Shown in pieces: positions 12,358 to 23,599 of a DNA stretch of 52,621 nt. Source of the stretch: Glomus cerebriforme (Eukaryota > Glomeromycota > Glomeromycetes > Glomerales > Glomeraceae). The DNA lies in the NCBI GenBank assembly GCA_003550305.1, contig QKYT01000422.1, positions 32,272 to 84,892 of the forward strand. Direction: 5' to 3'. Position numbers and translations under genes: made by a program. The notes beneath the pieces are model-generated. The model saw only the letters and a list, made by a program, of their open reading frames with translations, had not been told where the DNA came from and ran no database searches. How positions within the stretch are numbered: position 1 is the first letter of the stretch; each line of letters starts with the position of its first letter.

Positions 12358-12405
12358 TAGTTTATAAGCTAAAAGTAGGGTAACGTACTTTTAGCTTATA
12401 AACTA
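12358..12405. repeat. Perfect 20-bp inverted repeat with 8-base loop
   Basis: The left arm TAGTTTATAAGCTAAAAGTA (12358-12377) is the exact reverse complement of the right arm (12386-12405); the spacer is 8 bases. It lies 36 bases after the assembly gap and about 200 bases upstream of the kinase start. It could be a hairpin tip of a palindromic MITE, a cruciform, or an assembly fold-back. Confidence 0.9.
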
Positions 12406-12543
12406 TATCGATCATTTGGCTGGGGTGCAATTTGGTGATTGGTTACTATATTTGTCATGTACATAAAACGTACTACTTTTTCTACTTTTTCCTTTTTTTT
12501 CTTTAAGAATTCGGAAAAAAAATTCCTTGTTAAATAGAGGGAA

Positions 12544-12555
12544 TATATATATATA
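12544..12555 (+). promoter_or_regulatory. TATA-like AT repeat upstream of kinase 1
   Basis: A (TA)n run lies about 55 bases before the ATG at 12610. A similar run occurs at about 25027-25048 before the duplicate kinase at 25175. The sequence further upstream (ttactatatttgt, then gtacataaa) is also shared. This argues for duplicated promoters. Confidence 0.4.
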
Positions 12556-12609
12556 GGTCTTCTCAGCGAATTAATGTTTTTCAAAGACGTTAAATATTAT
12601 ATAATAATC

Positions 12610-14403
12610 ATGAAACAATTAATAACTTTTAAACCAAATACAGACCCTATATGCAATATATGTTTTATGAGATACACTTTTAAAAATAAAAGTCAAATTT
12701 GTCTCGTTTGTTGTACGAAAAACGAAACCAAATCAAGTGGAGTTATTGATGATTTTATTAGATATACACAAATTAATGGGTATTCTAGATTAGAGAAAAT
12801 GGAATTTATTCCATATCATATATTCCAAAATATAGAATTTATCGGCGAGGGAGGCTTCAGTACAGTATATAAAACCACTGTTAACGGAAAAGGAAGTATT
12901 TTTGTTTGTAATAAATACAAAGACTATAATCGTAAATATTTAAGAAAACTTATTCTCAAAAAACTTAATAATTCAAAATGTATTACTTCTAAGGAACTAA
13001 ACGAGGTAAAATATTGTATACCAATTTAATAAATAAATTTGAAAATATATTCTGTATATATTAATAAACATTTTTATTTTAGCTTAAAATATATCATACC
13101 TTTGCTAAAAGAGTTAGAATAGTAAAAAGAAGAGTAACAAATAATACGAATATCAGTAAATATTATGGGATTACTCAAGACCCTGAAACACAAGATTATG
13201 CAATTGTTATGAATTATTATAATTCGGGTGATTTGAAACAATATTTAGCTAAAAATTTTTATGATATTAGTTGGAGTGAGAAACTTAATATTTTAGGGGA
13301 TATTATACATGGGCTTTATGATATTCATAAATCAAATATAATACATAGAGATATTCATAGTGGAAATATCCTTTTAAATAATGCAAATTCAACATCACAA
13401 TATAGTAAAGAAGCAATATTATGTGATTTAGGAATAAGTAAATCAGCACTTGAATCAACTGATGGTGAAATTTATGGTATAATTTCTTACATAGCTCCAG
13501 AGGTTTTTGAAAAAGGAACATATACTTGCGCATCAGATATATATAGTTTTGGTTTGATTATGTGGGAATTAATGACAGGAAGAAACCCTCATTGGGATAG
13601 AGATCATGATACAGAATTAATTCTTAGAATACATAATGGTTTACGCCCTCCAATTGTTACAAATGCACCTGAAGGTTATATTGAGTTAATGAAAGAATGT
13701 TGGCATTCCGATCCAGAAAAAAGACCAAAGGCTCATGAAGTATATAAAAAATTTAAGGAAATTAAAAAGAGTGAGTGGAATACTACAACTAACATCATAA
13801 AATCAACAGATATTGGACCTGTAACTACAATTAATCCAGGGGCAATCTATAAGAGCCGATGTTTAAGTAATATAATCCCGATGAGTTTAAGAAGCCAATC
13901 ATCTACTTCAGAATCTGGTAAATAAGTATTTAATATATATATATATTTTTTAGAAAAAAAGAATAAAAAAACAATGATCATTAACTTCTTATTTAATTAT
14001 TCAGATTCATCAACTTCTTACCAGGAAAAAGGTATACCTTATAATTATAATTTTTTCGTCTATTAATATATCTAATTGCACATTATTGTTAACAACTTTT
14101 TTTTTAGATAAAAGGAAATATGAAGATAATTTCGAAAATGGTATGATAAAAAAAATTTTTTTAATAAGCTACTTAAGACTCTATATTATATTAATTTGAA
14201 AAAATGAATATTTAGATAAACGTCCTAAAAAGATTAAACTGATTGATGAAAATAATGGTATCTAAAATTTCTTTAAGACTATTCATATATTTTTTCAGTT
14301 CCTTTCATTATTTAACTAATTTTATTCTTTTATAGATTATAAGTCAGAAGAACTCAATTTTGATATTCAATTTAATAATGATAATGATAATGATAGTAAT
14401 TAA
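12610..14403 (+). CDS. Zinc-ribbon protein kinase, TKL-like, intact (kinase 1)
   Basis: The exons are 12610-13005, 13083-13917, 14005-14031, 14108-14140, 14216-14257 and 14336-14403, for 466 residues. I prefer the ATG at 12610 over the in-frame one at 12574 because the duplicate at 25175 starts at the matching position (MEQL). It carries a CxxC/CxxC ribbon (CNIC, CLVC at about residues 15-36) and a linker ending MEFIPY. The kinase has glycine loop GEGGFSTVYK and a lysine in LILKKLNNSK. Its catalytic loop is HRDIHSGN, the metal motif is DLG, and the APE motif is IAPEVF, followed by SDIYSFGLIMWEL. All key residues are present, so it should phosphorylate Ser/Thr or Tyr substrates. Exons 3-6 encode a charged tail with a basic patch, KRPKKIKL, a possible nuclear signal. 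This kinase family is strongly expanded in arbuscular mycorrhizal fungi; its substrate is unknown. Confidence 0.85.
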
Positions 14404-15732
14404 TATATGATTCATAGATTCATACGTATAGTGACGATTGATAAATAACAGGTAGAAATTTTTTATTATTGCAATTATTTTTATAATTACTTAGATATTT
14501 ATTATGAATAGAATTTCTTTAGATTTTAATTTCATTTATGATTTTTAATAAATTCATTAAATACAATTACTTTAATACTACTTGGCTTTAATATTGTTAA
14601 AAAGATGACTGTAAAAAATTTGATTATAAAAAATTCTACCTTTGGTATTTTTTTAAATGTATTGCTTAATCTCACTGATGGTGCGTGATTATCACCGTCT
14701 AATAATTTTTATAGTTTTTATATTGAGATTTATATTTTTGTAAAAATTAAATTAACATACATATTTAAACATTTTATTATATGTATCTTTGCAAGAAGCT
14801 TTTTTCCTTATGTCAGAAAAACTGGAAAACATGAAAATTCGATTTTTATATTTAACCAAAAATTTTTAAAATTTAGTGTGATTGATATCCAAACATATTT
14901 ATTTAACATATAAACTTACAAATTACAATTTAGTTAGAATTAAATTTATTCAAAAAAATAAGTCATTTATTAAATGTTTAATTATGATCAAAATGTTACT
15001 CCTTTCACATCAAAATAAAAAAAAATTATATTTACAAAATAACAATATATTGTCACATAGACACGCCATCATTATTAATAATATTATAATAAATGTCAAA
15101 ACAGCACAGAAAATGAATATTAAGAATATATATAAATTCTTTCAACAAACATATTCCAGGCTCCAGCTACTTTACTAATTTTTATAAAATCGATTAGGAT
15201 AAAATTGACCTAATTTATAGTTAAAATTATGTCACTTAAGATCGCTGTTAATGAACTTGTCAATCACATTTTTTCACTAAAATTGGTTTATTTTAGCTAT
15301 TTCATACCATTTATAACAAAAATAAATGAAATAAAATTTAATTTATATTTAAATATAAAGCACAATTTTAACAATTTATTTTGCAAAATATTATAATAAT
15401 ATTTTATGATCGGACCCTTCAACTTTATTTTTTGCCATTTAAAAAAATTTTTATAATTTAAGAGCAACATAATGCAATTATAAGACAATCATTAAGTTGC
15501 ATGAAAATTATTTTTCAATGATAAATGATGATAAACTTAAATTTTACAACTTTGTTTATAATAATTAACAATTATAATATGTTTTTTATTTATTTATAAC
15601 CTTTTCTATGATTTATATCCACTATTTTAAGGCTGCATCGCTTAGATATTAACTAATCTGCAATTGTTCGACCTAACCTATGTAGGTCATGAGTCATTAA
15701 AATTTTAATTCTGACTCAAATTTTACATTGAG
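14404..15732. other. AT-rich intergenic region
   Basis: No supported gene. The open frames on both strands here are short, Lys/Ile/Leu-rich products of low-complexity sequence without homology to anything recognised. Confidence 0.6.
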
Positions 15733-17770
15733 TCACCTGGGTTGACCTGACCAAATCGGAGCACTAGTTGTTTCAACTGCTTTACCAATACACAACTTTA
15801 CATATTGGTAATCACCATTAGGTTCAACTATAGAATATGAAACATTTTGGTAATAACTAATTTTTGTATTTAATAGAGCTTGTTCAAGAGAAAAATATGA
15901 TGAATATGCTTGCATAATACTTTCCAAAAGTCCATTTGTTTCAAGATTTGTAGAAAGAAATCTAGAACTTTCAATTTTATGCTTATTCCATGTTGATCTA
16001 AGTTTGATTTCAGAACAGTCAGAAAATAAAGTTTCTGATATCAGTAAAATCATCTATTAATATTTTAATTTAGTCAGTAATTTTTTTTAAAAATATATTA
16101 TTTGAATATTTAATTCATATTTGAATAATAAAAAAATAAATGGTACAATTATTTATTTATTACCTTGATTATATTCTTGAAATGTATTATGTATTGAAGA
16201 GTTATTATCATTAATGCACCAACCTACAATAAATGATGCAATTGTGATTCAATAATGAATCTTAATGTACTGTATGTAAAGTATTAACTTGCTGAAGTAA
16301 TGTAAGTTCAAGATTATGCTTATTTGTATGTGGTACAATTGACTTAAAAATTTGATGTACCATTTCTTTTACACCTACAGCTGCATTAACACATGTTGAA
16401 TATTGATTACAAGATGTTGATTTATGTGAAGATTTGGGATGTTGAAAGCTACCTGAAAATATCTTTAATTGATTAATTATTAGTTAAAATAATTTGTAGT
16501 CTTTAAATATTTATTTTAATAATTGCAATTTAATAAATTTGAAATAACAAAATTACCTCAATTAATGCATTAGACCAGACAAAATTAATTTTTAGATTCT
16601 CATGACATAAAATTTTAAAAATGGATGGTCACCCAGGTTTTATTTTTTTTATATATAAATTTTTTTCTATGTATTTTGTTTTATATGCTTATATTATACA
16701 AATATCTTTCTGCCTAAGAGTTTCAATACATATATGTGGTGATTCTCTTGAAGATATTGAAGATATGTAAGAAAAATTTTTGATTATGATATAATAGAGT
16801 ATTAGAAGATGGGATGTGACAAATTTTTATTATGTACAATCATGTGATAATAATATTTTACCATAAAAAAATTTTCATGAATTTTTGCAAATCTGTCACG
16901 GCCAGGTTACAAGAATCTAAAAATTAATTTTGCCCAGCCTTAGGTTTTTCATCTAATACCTTTTGAAGTTGAGAATATCCATCTAGTCTATGTATTGCTA
17001 GTGATCTACTAGCTTCTGCAGAAAGTTCCCAAGTGTAAATCAAATAATTTATAACCAGTTCTGTCATCTTAAAAAAGTAGTTTTAATATCATCAATTGTT
17101 AACAGTTAAACAATGCTTTAATATAAAAGGAAATATCATTAAAATTAAAATATATCTTACATCATAAATGAATGTCTGTTAGAAATTGGATTTGGTAAAC
17201 ATGAACATTTTGCTGGTACTTCAAAATATTTCCAATAGTTAATCAGATCACTTTCTCCTTGAAATATTAAAACAAGTGAAATCAAGAAGCCTTCTATTTT
17301 TCCTGCAATAGCATGATATACATCTTGCGGATTATATTGATAACAATCATAAAGAATAGAATCAAGTAGACCTGGTGTTGATTTTAAACCATATTGTAAA
17401 TTGTGCTGTGATTGTTTGTCCATTTATATTTTGAAATTCTATGTCTGTTAATTGATGATATTGACCATTAAAATATATATCTGTTAATTTTTCTTTAGAA
17501 GCTTTACAACTATGAAATCCTAAATTAGCATTATGCCTGCAATATCATTTTCTTGTGGTAAATCTGCTGTAACTATAGCCAATCCGCCTGAAATCCAACT
17601 GTTAACACCATTTACATTCATCACAAATCCTTGTTCAAGTTGATAAATTTCTTCAATAAAAACCCTTTATAAAATCTTGAAATTTACCATCAAATGGTAC
17701 CAATCTTAATTTTGTAATTGTTTTCTTAATTCTATATGAAGGCCTATAACTAGCAGTTTTAGGCAGAAGG
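15733..17770 (-). pseudogene. Decayed DNA-transposon transposase
   Basis: Segments in transcription order are about 17760-17440 (several frameshifts; pieces such as KTITKLRLVPFDGKFQDFIKG and NANLGFHSCKASKEKLTDIYF), 17423-17157 (HNLQYGLKSTPGLLDSILYD, DVYHAIAGKIEGF) and 17070-16943 (ELVINYLIYTWELSAEASRS). They continue at 16572-16562, then 16478-16275 (LELTLLQQVNTLHTV, then a stop), and end at 16053-15733. The order and motifs fit a large fungal transposase with a DxYHAxAGK motif, of a type I associate with Rhizophagus repeats, but the superfamily is uncertain. A MITE splits the frame at 16573-16939. Frameshifts and stops make it non-functional. Confidence 0.6.
16573..16939. mobile_element. 367-bp MITE, PIF/Harbinger- or Tc1-like, inside the dead transposase
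   Basis: The ends are inverted repeats sharing CAAAATTAATTTTTAGATTC (left 16580 onward; right ends about 16932). The element is flanked by TTA at 16570-16572 and 16940-16942. Removing it with one TTA restores a continuous frame in the minus-strand transposase (DEKPNALIE), which shows a precise insertion. TTA (or TA) duplications fit PIF/Harbinger or Tc1/mariner transposition. It has no coding capacity. Confidence 0.8.
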
Positions 17771-18136
17771 AAGAAGAATTTGATAGAGTTGTTATGGGAA
17801 ATAAAAGTTTATATATTTATATCATTAAATATACTTATACTTTCAAGCATGTGATCAAACTAATTGTTTATATAATTTCATATGAAAAAGTATAATTTGA
17901 TTGTGTGACACGTAGTCAATTTAAAATATCATAACATATATTAAAATGTAATATTATAATTTTCTTTAAATATTTTTATATGAATATACTTATTCAATAA
18001 GCTAATATTTAATTACATGCATTATTTTTTAAATTAATCAAATATCCAAATTCATTTCTAACTTTACTTTTCTCGTTCTTCACTAAGCTCTAATTGATTA
18101 GCATATTAAATATGTCTTACAGCTGGAAAAGTAATA

Positions 18137-19200
18137 TTAATTATAATAATCAAGTGATTTAATATGATTTAGAATCATAGAAGTATAATCCGGTTCTTCT
18201 TTAGATTCTGCTATCAAATATTCTACATGTATTTTAAGGCTTTTGGAAACAAAAGTTTCCAGTTCTTTTATTCCTAATTGTTGATTTTTAAAAATATCAT
18301 AATCAGTTGAATCAGTTGTATCAATATGTTTTTTAAGAGGCTTCTCCCATATAGTCCAAGGTATAAAGTCTTCAATATCATAAATATTTGGATTGCTAAA
18401 TTATAAAAATTAATTTTATTAATATTTAATAAAAAGTACAACTTGGAAACTTGCCTTTTTTTCTGATTCAATTGACTTGCCAATTTGGCTACATCGTCAT
18501 TATAGATTCTACGAAAATTTTCAAATACTTGTCACAATTTATTTGATATTTCATTCCAATTAGGATGTGTTTGTTGTACATTTCGAATTTTGGAAGGTGA
18601 ATAAATTTGAGAAATTTGTTGTTATAAATTATGATATTGGATTTGTTGTTGTATGTTATGTTTAGGAATTTGCTGCTATTGCACATCATAAATTTGAGAA
18701 GGTGAATATATTTGAGGAATTTGTTGTTGTATATTATAAGATTGTTTGTATTGTTCTATAAATGGTGAATTAAGTTGTTACACTTGTGAATTGTTTTGAT
18801 GTACAGTACATTGACTACATTCAGATTGTGAAGATTCCAAATTTGGTTCAACATTTCCTTAAAAATATAATAAATAAAATTTGATTAGTAATGAAATTAT
18901 AATAAAACTAATTATAATATAATATTTATTTGCATATTTTATAAATAGAAAATTACAATAAAAAATTATTTGAAACCAAATTGAAAATAGTGTTAAAATT
19001 TCACCTTTAGCTTTTGTTTGGCGTGATTTTCATGGTTTACTTTTGTAGGTCAACAGGAGCAGCTAAATCTATTATCACTCTTTTTTGCTCTTGTAATTAT
19101 TACTGGTTGACCTATAAAAAAACAACTTAAAGTTGATTTTTGAATTTTATAAAACAAAAAATTAATATTTACAAGTACTATACTTCTTTCTTGGTGACAT
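18137..19200 (-). pseudogene. Decayed gene with GQP/AT-hook-like start and Gln-rich region
   Basis: A start MSPRKK at 19200 is followed by an apparent intron and an exon containing PVIITRAKKSDNRFSCSC. The next exon (about 18859-18470) is rich in Gln with repeats like QQQIPQIYSPSQIYDVQ. The last exon, about 18405-18137, contains YDIEDFIPWTIWEKPLKKH and then IKELETFVSKSLKIHVEYLI before a TAA. At least four in-frame stops interrupt the Gln-rich exon. They are TAG, TAA or TGA codons one C-to-T change away from CAG, CAA or CGA. It lies just upstream of the dead transposase on the same strand and may belong to the same element. Function is unknown. Confidence 0.5.
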
Positions 19201-20333
19201 TTAGATTTTATTCCATGAGAAAAGTTTAAAAACTTGTAATAAAAAATTTGTATTAAATGAAATAAATAAACTTTTTAATATTTTTTAAAAAAAGGTTCAT
19301 AAAAAAAAAAATTTTTTGAAATTTTTAATAATCAGCTGATCACACATTTGAATGTGATTATATGAAAACATATTAAATTCTAAAAGCTATAAATTTGCTA
19401 TTTTATAGGACTGAATTACTGCTAATAGATTAGTAATTTAAAATCAGATTCCTAAATTATTAATCCAAAAGGTTATAAAGTGCTAATGTATTATTGGCAT
19501 ACTTCGAAATTTATGGATTTTTTTTAGTAGTACTAAAAAAAAAATAAAGCAAATAATATATACACATAAAATGATCTTATTTCAGTCCAAAGACGAAATA
19601 CATAACGAGAGGAATTTTACATTAATGAAAAAATGCTTATATATAATAAAAGAAATTATTCACAGAGATGGAATATGTAGTAAATATATCATAATCCGTC
19701 ATACGGTTGGTCTTGTCAGAAAAATTTAACTTTAGTTAAATATTCTAAATGCAAATGACTGGTAGGTAGTAGTTAATTCCTTTTTCTTTTTTACAACTTT
19801 GTAACTTTTATATCTGTATATTTGAATACATTTATAGAAATATTGAATTATAATCTTGTTTAAAAAAAAAAAATTAAAAGTTTACATACCACTTTAGTAT
19901 TGCCAAATGAATTCAACAAAAAAATTTAAAAAAAATATTAGTTAAAAAAATTTAATTGAAAATTGAATCACGTGCTGATTCAATTCAATCATTTATGATA
20001 ACTAACTATATTTAAATAATATTTCTTTTGACATTTTAACAGTTTGATGATTTATATCCACTGTTAATAATTAATGCATAATTCTAGTAAGTAACCACTT
20101 AGAATGTTTGGATATTCGTTTTGATTGTGTCTTTATTTTTTTGATAATAATATTCAATATCTGCTATATATGAAATTATATTGGTATGTAATTTGCAATT
20201 TATAATGTTAACAATTATTGATGGTATATATTTACGTATATTCATTAAGTTGCTCAAGGTTATATTTTTATTCATCTTTATACCATTATAAAAAAAATAT
20301 ATAAAAAAATAAAACAGTTATAAATTCCTATTA
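19201..20333. other. AT-rich intergenic region
   Basis: Low-complexity A/T sequence with homopolymer runs. No gene, RNA or clear repeat boundary was recognised. Confidence 0.5.
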
Positions 20334-20443
20334 CATGGGTTGGATCAGACCGGACTGATTATAAAGTGGTCTTATAATAAACCGGTCCAAGACCAGTCCA
20401 AATAAGATATTGCGATTCACTTTTACATAAACCTTTCAAGGTT

Positions 20444-20595
20444 AGACAAACCCTCCCCCCGGTCACCTTCGGGTCGTACGGGGCTTCTATGGCTCGGGTC
20501 CTCTAGGGTTAGATCACAATGATGGGCGACCCGCTAAACCGGGTTTCGCGGAAGACCAGCTATCTCCATTGATTTAGGACTCCGAGCAATAATAC
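20444..20595. repeat. GC-rich island of unknown type
   Basis: About 150 bases far more GC-rich than the window, with ccctccccccggtcacc, gggtcgtacggggc and gggcgacccgctaaaccggg. It has local dyads but no tRNA cloverleaf that I can draw, and no open frame. It may be an inserted short element. Confidence 0.45.
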
Positions 20596-20631
20596 ATAAA
20601 TAGGTAACAAGAAATTGGAAAAATTTACTAT

Positions 20632-20760
20632 TAGCTCTACGCAGGAATTACAATAATGTCAGTGAGTTACCAAAAAAGGTAATAATATTCTGGCCAACAT
20701 TATTGAAAATTATCTAAAAAAGGAAAGATTTACATGATTATTTTGGCTTATTCTACGCGT
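20632..20760. repeat. Dispersed short repeat, copy A
   Basis: Aligns by eye to the copies at 44725-44820 and 51198-51333 (the latter on the other strand). Shared words in order are ggaattac, aatgtcagt, gttac, attctggc, aaaaaaggaaa and ttacatgat, with acgc at the end. The ends of this copy have lost the full gggtc termini. Confidence 0.65.
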
Positions 20761-21235
20761 TTTTTTTTGTTACCTATTTATTGATTATATATCAAAAAAA
20801 TGAATCGAATATCGCAATGCACTTTTTTATATGTATAATCACTAATATCTACAATCACTTATCACAAAATTTTATAAATAATTTAGTTCAGGTCCAGGAC
20901 TGGACTAACAGTACCTGGTTTACAGGTCCATTCAATAGGACTTATAGTCCCAGGACCAGGACCGGATCAGGACTGACCTAACCATCCCTAGGTCCAAAAA
21001 CCAGTCTTTGGTCTGAATTGTTTAGCAAGACCATGTGATTAACAATATAGGTCATTGAATAATGCCTCTAATCTATTTCTCAATGGAGAAATTATAATTT
21101 TATTTGATTAAAAAAAAAATAATATATATAATATAGGGACCAGTTCGGACGTCATGTCATCATGGAGGGAAGACCATAAAGACCAGTCCCTGAACCATCA
21201 CGAGACCTACTTTCATCAGGACCGATCCAACCCTA

Positions 21236-22059
21236 TCTATTATCACATATTTCTCTCATAATCTTCTGGTTATCAGTCGCATATAAAATAAATCATTAAA
21301 AATGGATTCAGTCAAAATATCCTATTAATAGTGATAATGGACTTTAGGTAAAAATGACTTTCAGGCTAAATGTATCATAATCTTCTGTTTTTGTTGTTAT
21401 TATAATATTTAGTTGATACAGTAATGCACAAAATAATGCACATAACAATTATTTTGTAGATTTATTATAATCATATTTATACAATATTTAAGAAATGTCC
21501 AGAATTAAAAATATGTGTAAGAAATTATAAAGAAGATTATTACATGAGAAAATGAAGAATATAATTTTCAACTTATTATCACATACTGTATATTAAAGTG
21601 TTGTGAATTTTACTTAGCAATGAAACCATAAGAAATTTTTTATAATAAAATAAATGATTTTATTAAACAATTGATAAATAATTCATATGTAATATTAAAA
21701 AAAAAACTTGTAGCATTCAACTCAATATATACTATTATCAATATCATAATTAAATACTACTAATCTATATAATAATTAAAAAAATTGTAATTTTAAAAAT
21801 GCGTAACATAATAACATGACGTTACATTAAAAAAGAAATACATTTAATTCTGGCCGGAATTACATCTTAGTAAAAATGGTATAACATTATAACTTCATAT
21901 AAAAATATGCTCGTTGAAAAGCAATGGGAGCAACTAGTAAATAATTAAAAATAGAATTCAAATTTTGAAAGAAAAGACAAAAAAAAAATGTATATAAGCA
22001 TGTTCAGCTAATAAAATCTTGTATATAGTATTATATATAATTACTACTAATTTTCATTT
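21236..22059. other. AT-rich intergenic region
   Basis: No gene is supported. The sequence is mostly A/T runs between the decayed repeat and the 3' end of kinase 2. Confidence 0.5.
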
Positions 22060-23599
22060 TCAAATTTTAATCTTTTTAATAATTTTATCTAAAAAAGATA
22101 TAATTCTCATTTTAGTTATATGGATCATTAAATTAATTGGTTTAATAAAAAAATTCAATACCTTCATCGTTATTATTATCTTCAACATTGTCATTAAAAT
22201 AATTTTCTTCATACTTCCTTTTGTCTTTAAAGGATAAAGTTATTACATTAATGATTTAGAAATAAGTAATTTATTTATATAATAATTTAATAATTATAAG
22301 TTAATGATAATATTCTCACCTTTTAAACTTTTTGTACTAGAAGCTGCCTCAATCATATCACCTAAATATCGATTTTTATATATAGCACCTGGATTATCTG
22401 TTGTGTCTGTTGTTACAAGTCCGATATCTGATGATTTAATAATTTTTGTTTTATTATTGTATTCCTTGCTCCAAATATCATAAACTCTTTTATATATTTC
22501 ACAAATCCTTGGTCTTTTCTCTGGATTAGAATGCCAACATTCTTTCATTAACTCAACATAACCTTCAGGTGCATTTGTAGTAACTGGAGGACGAAAACCG
22601 TCGATTATTTTATTAATAAGATTTGTATCATGACTTTGATCCCAAAAAGGACTTCTACCTGTCATTAATTCCCACATAATCATACCAAAACTATATATAT
22701 TTGAAGCTTTAGTGGTCCATCCTCTTCTTAAAACCTCTGGAGCAACGTAAGGAATAATTCCATATCGATCAGATGATGGTTTACTTATTCCTAAATCACT
22801 CATTATTGCTAATTTATTTGCGATTAAGATATTTCCACTATGATAACTTCCGTGGATAATATTTGAAAGATGTATACTTTTAAGCCCAGATATCATGTAA
22901 ACCAATTTACATAATTTATTATACCAACTAATATTATAAAAATCATTAGTTATATAACGTGTTAAATTCCCTGATTCATAATAATTCATGATTATTACAA
23001 AATTTTGAGTAATTGGATTTTGAGTGATTCCATAATATTTATTAAAGTATATATATTCTTTTTGTTTAAATTTTGTGAAAATAATCTTACGCAGCTAAAA
23101 TAAAAAAGTTATTCATAATAAATCAAATTATTTGTCTTATATAATTTATAATTAAATAAATTTAACATACCGCTTTTAACACTCCAGGTTTTATATTTTT
23201 AGAGTCGTTAAGTTCTTTGAGAGCAATAACACAATGATTATTTTTTGTTTTTATATCCCAATAAGATATTGGACCATCAATCCAAGTGGCTTTATAGATT
23301 TTACTAAATCCTCCTTCAGCAATTAATTCTACATCTTTGAATCTATTGTATGGAACAAATTCCATTATTTTTTTGTGAATTACTGCATATCTTATAAACT
23401 TATCGACAACATTATTTCCACTTGGTATAAATGGTAATTTTGCTCTATGGCACAAATAACAAAGATGATAAATTATTTCATTTAAATTTACCCTTCGATT
23501 GCAATCATTACATGATGTAGTTTGTGTTGATTGACTTAAGGATGTGTTATTTGATATTAAAAAGTCAATTTTTAGTTTATAGTTAGTTGATTGCTCCAT
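22060..23599 (-). CDS. Zinc-ribbon kinase homologue lacking the HRD aspartate (kinase 2, probable pseudokinase)
   Basis: The exons are 23599-23171, 23094-22320, 22224-22162 and 22088-22060, in frame for 431 residues. I start at MEQS (23599) by analogy with the duplicate at 25175, not at the upstream in-frame ATG at 23614. It has a CNDC...CYLC ribbon, linker MEFVPY, loop AEGGFSKIYKA and an N-lobe lysine in VIALKELN. The C-lobe has SDLGIS for DFG, VAPEVL for APE, and SFGMIMWELMTGRSP. The catalytic loop reads IIHGSYHSGN where kinase 1 has IIHRDIHSGN, so the HRD arginine and catalytic aspartate are both changed. The frame and splice sites are intact, which argues for a retained protein rather than a dead gene. 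The tail keeps DKRKYEEN and a short basic end. Likely role: scaffold or regulator of active family members, by inference. Confidence 0.8.

Larger units (their letters stand above)
20334..21235. mobile_element. Decayed GGTCC-rich, possibly hAT-like repeat
   Basis: The left end (tgggttggatcagaccgg at about 20337) is an approximate inverted match of the right end (ggaccgatccaacccta, ending about 21233). Internal sequence is dense in GGTCC, CCAGTCC and ACCGG words. Another end-like motif, ccatccctagg, lies near 20983. Flanks resemble an imperfect duplication (ctattaca against ctattatcaca). The type is similar to the 49.5-kb element but more decayed and interrupted. Confidence 0.4.

Noticed and set aside
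11298..12383. Long open frames on both strands (331-359 codons)
   Set aside because: They consist almost entirely of unknown residues across the run of N and have no real sequence content.
13303..13533. Antisense frame in kinase 1, with a matching one at 25903-26130
   Set aside because: The two are similar only because the sense-strand kinases are duplicates; no splice or start signals on that strand.
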